A DNA stretch of 36,244 nt, taken from positions 1-36,244 of the forward strand of contig JAITGD010000025.1 of NCBI GenBank assembly GCA_031280885.1, written 5' to 3'. This DNA is from Prevotellaceae bacterium. GTDB taxonomy: Bacteria; Bacteroidota; Bacteroidia; Bacteroidales; UBA932. Under the pieces are notes generated by a model. The model was not told the origin of the DNA, made no database searches, and saw only the letters and a program-made list of their open reading frames with translations. The position numbers were made by a program, and so were the translations under genes. Of the stretch, positions 33,649 to 36,244 are shown piece after piece; the first letter of the stretch is position 1, and every line of letters begins with the position of its first letter.

Positions 33649-35550
33649 ATGAAAACTCCTCTCTGCTCACTCGTCGCAAAGCTCCTGATGATGCTTACTT
33701 TGACCCCTTGCTTCAACGCAAACGCCCAAAATCAACAGCTCGATTCGATTTGGGAAATCAGCGAACAGCGATGCACTCTCTTCAAAAACGCAATCCGGTA
33801 CACAGAAATCTCGTCCAAACATAAATTAGAAGCATACCGAGAACTTCTGGGTGCTTACGCCTCATTTTCGCCCGATAGCGTGATAGCTTACGCCTCAAAC
33901 GCAATCGACCTGGCACGAAGATTGAACGAAAATCAACTCGAACTCGACTTTCTTTTCCATCTCGGAGCCGCACATTGCTTCAAAAACAATCATCAGGAAG
34001 GAATCGAAGTCTTCGACAAAGCAGGTAATCTCGCCCTGAAATACGGTAACATCCATGCGCAAGCAAGCGCTTTCTCAATGACCGCCTTTGCTTATGCTTT
34101 GCAAGGAAAATACCACACCGCAATCGATTTCTACCTCAAAGCTCTCCACATCTTTGAAACAAAAAATATGACCGAAGGCAAAATAACGGCCTTTACTAAC
34201 CTTGCAGAAATTTATCGAAAACTTAATAACTATTGGCTGGCTATTCAATACTTAAACAAAGCCTCAAACCTTTGCAGCGAAAACAAAACACTGCCGCGTG
34301 AGCGATACCAATGGCGAATCGTGCAAATTTATAACGAATACGCCTTCAATTACCTCGAACAAAAGAAAGCCGACAGCGCTTTGATCTTCGCTTTGATGGC
34401 CGACAGCATTAACCAAGGTTCGGGGGTGATTAATAAATGCTATACCAAGAAACTTTTAACCGATATTTACCTCACGCAACACAAAACCGAACTTGCCATG
34501 AACGCCGCGCAGGAAGCATATCGCCAAGCCGACATCCTAAAAGATAAACATCTCTATGTGATGGCAAAAAAAGCTCTCTCGGACGTCTATCTTATGATGA
34601 AAAAATATCCCGAAGCCGAAGCCGAAGCTCTCGAAGCCTGGACAATCGATTCAAGCGACGTCAATGAATCGAGAATGGTGGCCGCAAACATTGCAAGAGC
34701 TAACATTCTGATGAACCGGCACAACCGAGCAGCCGTTTTTATGAAAAAATACGCCCGCCTCAACGAACAATACTCCGAGAATAGCTTCCAAACAGTCATT
34801 TCGGACATGACAATACAGTACGAAACAAATAAAAAAGAACAAAGCATCGAAGCTCTCGAAGGTCGCAAGGAGCTTTACCTCGTCATCGGCCTCCTCGCAG
34901 TCTTTTTTGCCATCTCTATATGGATAATCTTACATCAAAAAATCAAAAGCGAACAAAAAGAACAGCAAATAATGGCCGCAAACGCCATCTGCGAGTGGGA
35001 AAAAAACGAACGTAAACGTTTTGCTGGCGAACTTCACGATGGAATAAACGGTATGCTGTCTGCAATGAAAATCGAACTGAATACCTCACAAAATTTACAG
35101 GACATCGTAAACAAACTCGACATCTGTATTGACACAATCCGACGAATGGCAAGACGAATGATTCCCGTTTCTCTCGAAAAATTAGGCATAAAAGCCGCTT
35201 TGAACGATTATTGCTGTTCTTTTCCCAATGTTTCATTCAATTTCATGGGCGATGACCGTCGTATCGACCACACAATCGAGTTCAACCTATATTGTTGCGC
35301 CTGCGAATTGATAAACAACGCCGTAAAACACTCCGCCGCCGAAAATATCGACCTCCAATTAGTCCAAAACAAACAGCAGATAGAACTAATCGTATCCGAC
35401 GACGGCGTCGGATTCGACACTTCTACAATAATCTTTGGCTCAGGACTAAAAAATATCCACAACAGAGTAACAGCCTGCAAAGGTCAAATCGAAATCATCT
35501 CCTCACCGGGAAACGGAGTGGAAACAATAATTCAATTCAAACTCTCCTGA
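33649..35550 (+). CDS. TPR-containing sensor histidine kinase (HisKA_3/NarX-DesK type)
   Basis: The 633-residue protein has a signal peptide (about 1-26, ending NANAQ) and a periplasmic domain of about seven TPR-like repeats (about 45-370, such as AQASAFSMTAFAYALQGKYHTAIDFYLKAL). A single transmembrane helix lies at about 408-428, followed by a short coiled coil. The kinase has the H-box RKRFAGELHDGINGML with His463, and the ATPase shows CELINNAVKHS, DDGVGFD and GSGLKNIHNRV. ELHDG marks the family that phosphorylates LuxR-type regulators. No response regulator lies beside it in the window. It follows pgi after a terminator, so it is probably transcribed separately. Confidence 0.92.
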   Translation: MKTPLCSLVAKLLMMLTLTPCFNANAQNQQLDSIWEISEQRCTLFKNAIRYTEISSKHKLEAYRELLGAYASFSPDSVIAYASNAIDLARRLNENQLELDFLFHLGAAHCFKNNHQEGIEVFDKAGNLALKYGNIHAQASAFSMTAFAYALQGKYHTAIDFYLKALHIFETKNMTEGKITAFTNLAEIYRKLNNYWLAIQYLNKASNLCSENKTLPRERYQWRIVQIYNEYAFNYLEQKKADSALIFALMADSINQGSGVINKCYTKKLLTDIYLTQHKTELAMNAAQEAYRQADILKDKHLYVMAKKALSDVYLMMKKYPEAEAEALEAWTIDSSDVNESRMVAANIARANILMNRHNRAAVFMKKYARLNEQYSENSFQTVISDMTIQYETNKKEQSIEALEGRKELYLVIGLLAVFFAISIWIILHQKIKSEQKEQQIMAANAICEWEKNERKRFAGELHDGINGMLSAMKIELNTSQNLQDIVNKLDICIDTIRRMARRMIPVSLEKLGIKAALNDYCCSFPNVSFNFMGDDRRIDHTIEFNLYCCACELINNAVKHSAAENIDLQLVQNKQQIELIVSDDGVGFDTSTIIFGSGLKNIHNRVTACKGQIEIISSPGNGVETIIQFKLS

Positions 35551-35552
35551 AT

Positions 35553-35612
35553 TATGAATTAGCTTACGCAGAACCAGGATTACAAGAACCAAGAGCCAGG
35601 ACAGCTTACGCA
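35553..35612 (+). repeat. Family B repeat after the histidine kinase gene
   Basis: Two copies of AGCTTACGCAGAACCA flank ACAAGAACCAAGAGCCAGGAC, beginning just after the kinase stop codon. This repeats the pattern of family B sitting at gene ends. Confidence 0.75.
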
Positions 35613-35626
35613 GAACCAAGTCTGTC

Positions 35627-35706
35627 CCACCACCGTCCCAAGCCGTCCCAAAAAGTCCCAAACCGTCCCAAAAAGTCCCCAGTCTGTCCCTCCGTCACCG
35701 TCCCGC
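35627..35706 (+). repeat. GTCCC-rich short tandem repeat
   Basis: About ten GTCCC words, the central ones at 10-bp spacing (GTCCCAAAAA, GTCCCAAACC), resemble family A with an extra C and a longer period. The following 110 bp up to 35816 contain only two ACCTCATT words and nothing I can assign. Confidence 0.75.
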
Positions 35707-35816
35707 CATCTAACACAACCTCATTTACACCTTATTTAACCAACAAAACAACCTCAGTAGCAAAGGAGGCGTCTCCCGAAAGAACCTCATTACCTCATTA
35801 TCGCCGCAAGAAAGCC

Positions 35817-35963
35817 CACAAAACCCTTTTGCGACCTCACAAAACCCTTTTGTAACCTCACAAAACCCTTTTGCGACCTCACAAACCCCTTTTGTAAGCT
35901 CACAAACCCCTTTTGTAAGCTCACAAAACCTTTTTGCGACCTTGTAAAACCCTTTTGCGACCT
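35817..35963. repeat. 21-bp tandem array of CAAAA-CCC-TTTTG palindromes
   Basis: Seven units of exactly 21 bp start at 35817, 35838, 35859, 35880, 35901, 35922 and 35943. Each holds the inverted repeat CAAAACCCTTTTG or the variant CAAACCCCTTTTG, separated by linkers of the type CGACCTCA or TAAGCTCA. The array runs directly into the GCCCCGCAGGGGC palindrome. Confidence 0.9.
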
Positions 35964-35966
35964 TGC

Positions 35967-36139
35967 AAGCCCCGCAGGGGCGGCACTTTATTAACCGTAG
36001 GCTTTAGCCTACGGGCAGCGCATGTACACATCAAGCCAAAAGTCCCGCAGGGACGACACTTGAAAGGTCAATAACAATAAGTGTCGCCCCTGCGGGGCTT
36101 TGGGGAAGCTGTCTAAGCTCTCAATCCGTAGGCTAAAGC
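35967..36139. repeat. REP-like palindrome cluster
   Basis: A 22-bp sequence, AAGCCCCGCAGGGGC plus GGCACTT, at 35967-35988 recurs as a variant at 36040-36061 and inverted at 36079-36100 with one mismatch. CCGTAGGCT-TT-AGCCTACGG, a perfect 9-bp inverted repeat, is at 35995-36014, with a half copy at 36125-36139. Palindromes of this type are abundant in Bacteroidota intergenic DNA. Confidence 0.85.
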
Positions 36140-36160
36140 CCAATGTCATCAAGTTAAGGT
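36140..36160. mobile_element. Probable terminal sequence of an insertion sequence
   Basis: The CCGTAGGCTAAAGCC palindrome breaks off at 36139, where its second arm should continue TACGG. The sequence CAATGTCATCAAGTTAAGG begins there, and 2 bp further on is the stop codon of a probable transposase. This fits an insertion sequence inserted in the palindrome, extending beyond the window. Confidence 0.45.
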
Positions 36161-36244
36161 TCATGCTGCACGTTTATAATTCTTTAGGGTATAATGTTTG
36201 GAGTCGGGCTTTTGTTTTTTTCTTCGGGGATATTTTCTACCCGG
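36161..36244 (-). CDS. Probable transposase, last 27 residues
   Basis: The minus-strand frame is open from the window edge to a TGA at 36163-36161. It encodes a very basic tail (GRKYPRRKKQKP, ending LKNYKRAA) typical in character of DDE transposase C-termini of Bacteroidota insertion sequences. The visible part is too short to assign a family. Confidence 0.4.
   Translation of the reverse strand, partial: PGRKYPRRKKQKPDSKHYTLKNYKRAA

Noticed and set aside
1-36244. tRNA, rRNA and riboswitch genes
   Set aside because: No cloverleaf with CCA end, rRNA segment or recognisable riboswitch core was seen by eye in any gap. A covariance-model search would be needed to exclude small RNAs.

Overview
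The window is a chromosomal segment of a member of the Bacteroidota, most likely Bacteroidales. The evidence is a type IX secretion (CHU_C/gliding-type) C-terminal sorting domain, an Rpb6-like omega subunit beside BamD and CoaBC, bifunctional HisB and HisIE, DUF4254, and TAnnTTTG-type -7 promoter elements in place of sigma70 boxes, with few Shine-Dalgarno sites. I do not assign a genus.

Layout. 1-465: C-terminal part of an Rpn/PD-(D/E)XK transposase-like protein. 616-3381: secreted IgGFc-binding-like T9SS protein. 3592-5646: polyprenyl diphosphate synthase, DUF4254 and DUF2721 genes. 5763-8076: mnmD and a GH3-family gene, divergent. 8232-12147 (minus): ptb and ackA, an exported protein of unknown function, and a CDF metal exporter. 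12312-12521: a rhuM remnant. 12594-16415: the compact hisB-hisH-hisA-hisF-hisIE operon. 16635-16990: an array of palindromes. 17039-20428 (minus): recF, radC, rsmA and an FKBP lipoprotein in one tight operon. 20636-22576: an isolated atpE followed by recN. 22919-26151: a YdjM-like membrane protein and a two-gene glycan island (glycosyltransferase and SDR epimerase). 26317-33522: bamD, omega, coaBC, an ABC-2 permease, upp, rpe, a pure heptad-repeat ORF and pgi. 33649-35550: a TPR sensor histidine kinase. 35553-36244: repeats and the edge of a probable insertion sequence.

Most genes are ordinary housekeeping. What stands out is the intergenic DNA. Two dispersed repeat families occupy many of the gaps. 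Family A is an 8-bp tandem unit (AGTCYAAM; opposite strand TTTTRGAC). Family B is built from AGAACCAAGAGCCAAGAC-like words. Both run directly into the 3' ends of genes. The stop codons of five intact or partial genes and of the rhuM remnant are TAG codons inside family A TAGAC words, and the last codons of mnmD, the DUF2721 gene and recN are repeat-derived. TTTTAGAC arrays put stop codons in all six frames. Convergent gene junctions carry inverted arrangements of family B, and in two places a family B word sits at the centre of a family A palindrome.

Two further arrays are helically phased. One, beside recF, has nine palindromes spaced about 42 bp apart. The other, near the right edge, has CAAAA-CCC-TTTTG palindromes spaced 21 bp apart. 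These arrays and the gene-end repeats are the best candidates for something undescribed.
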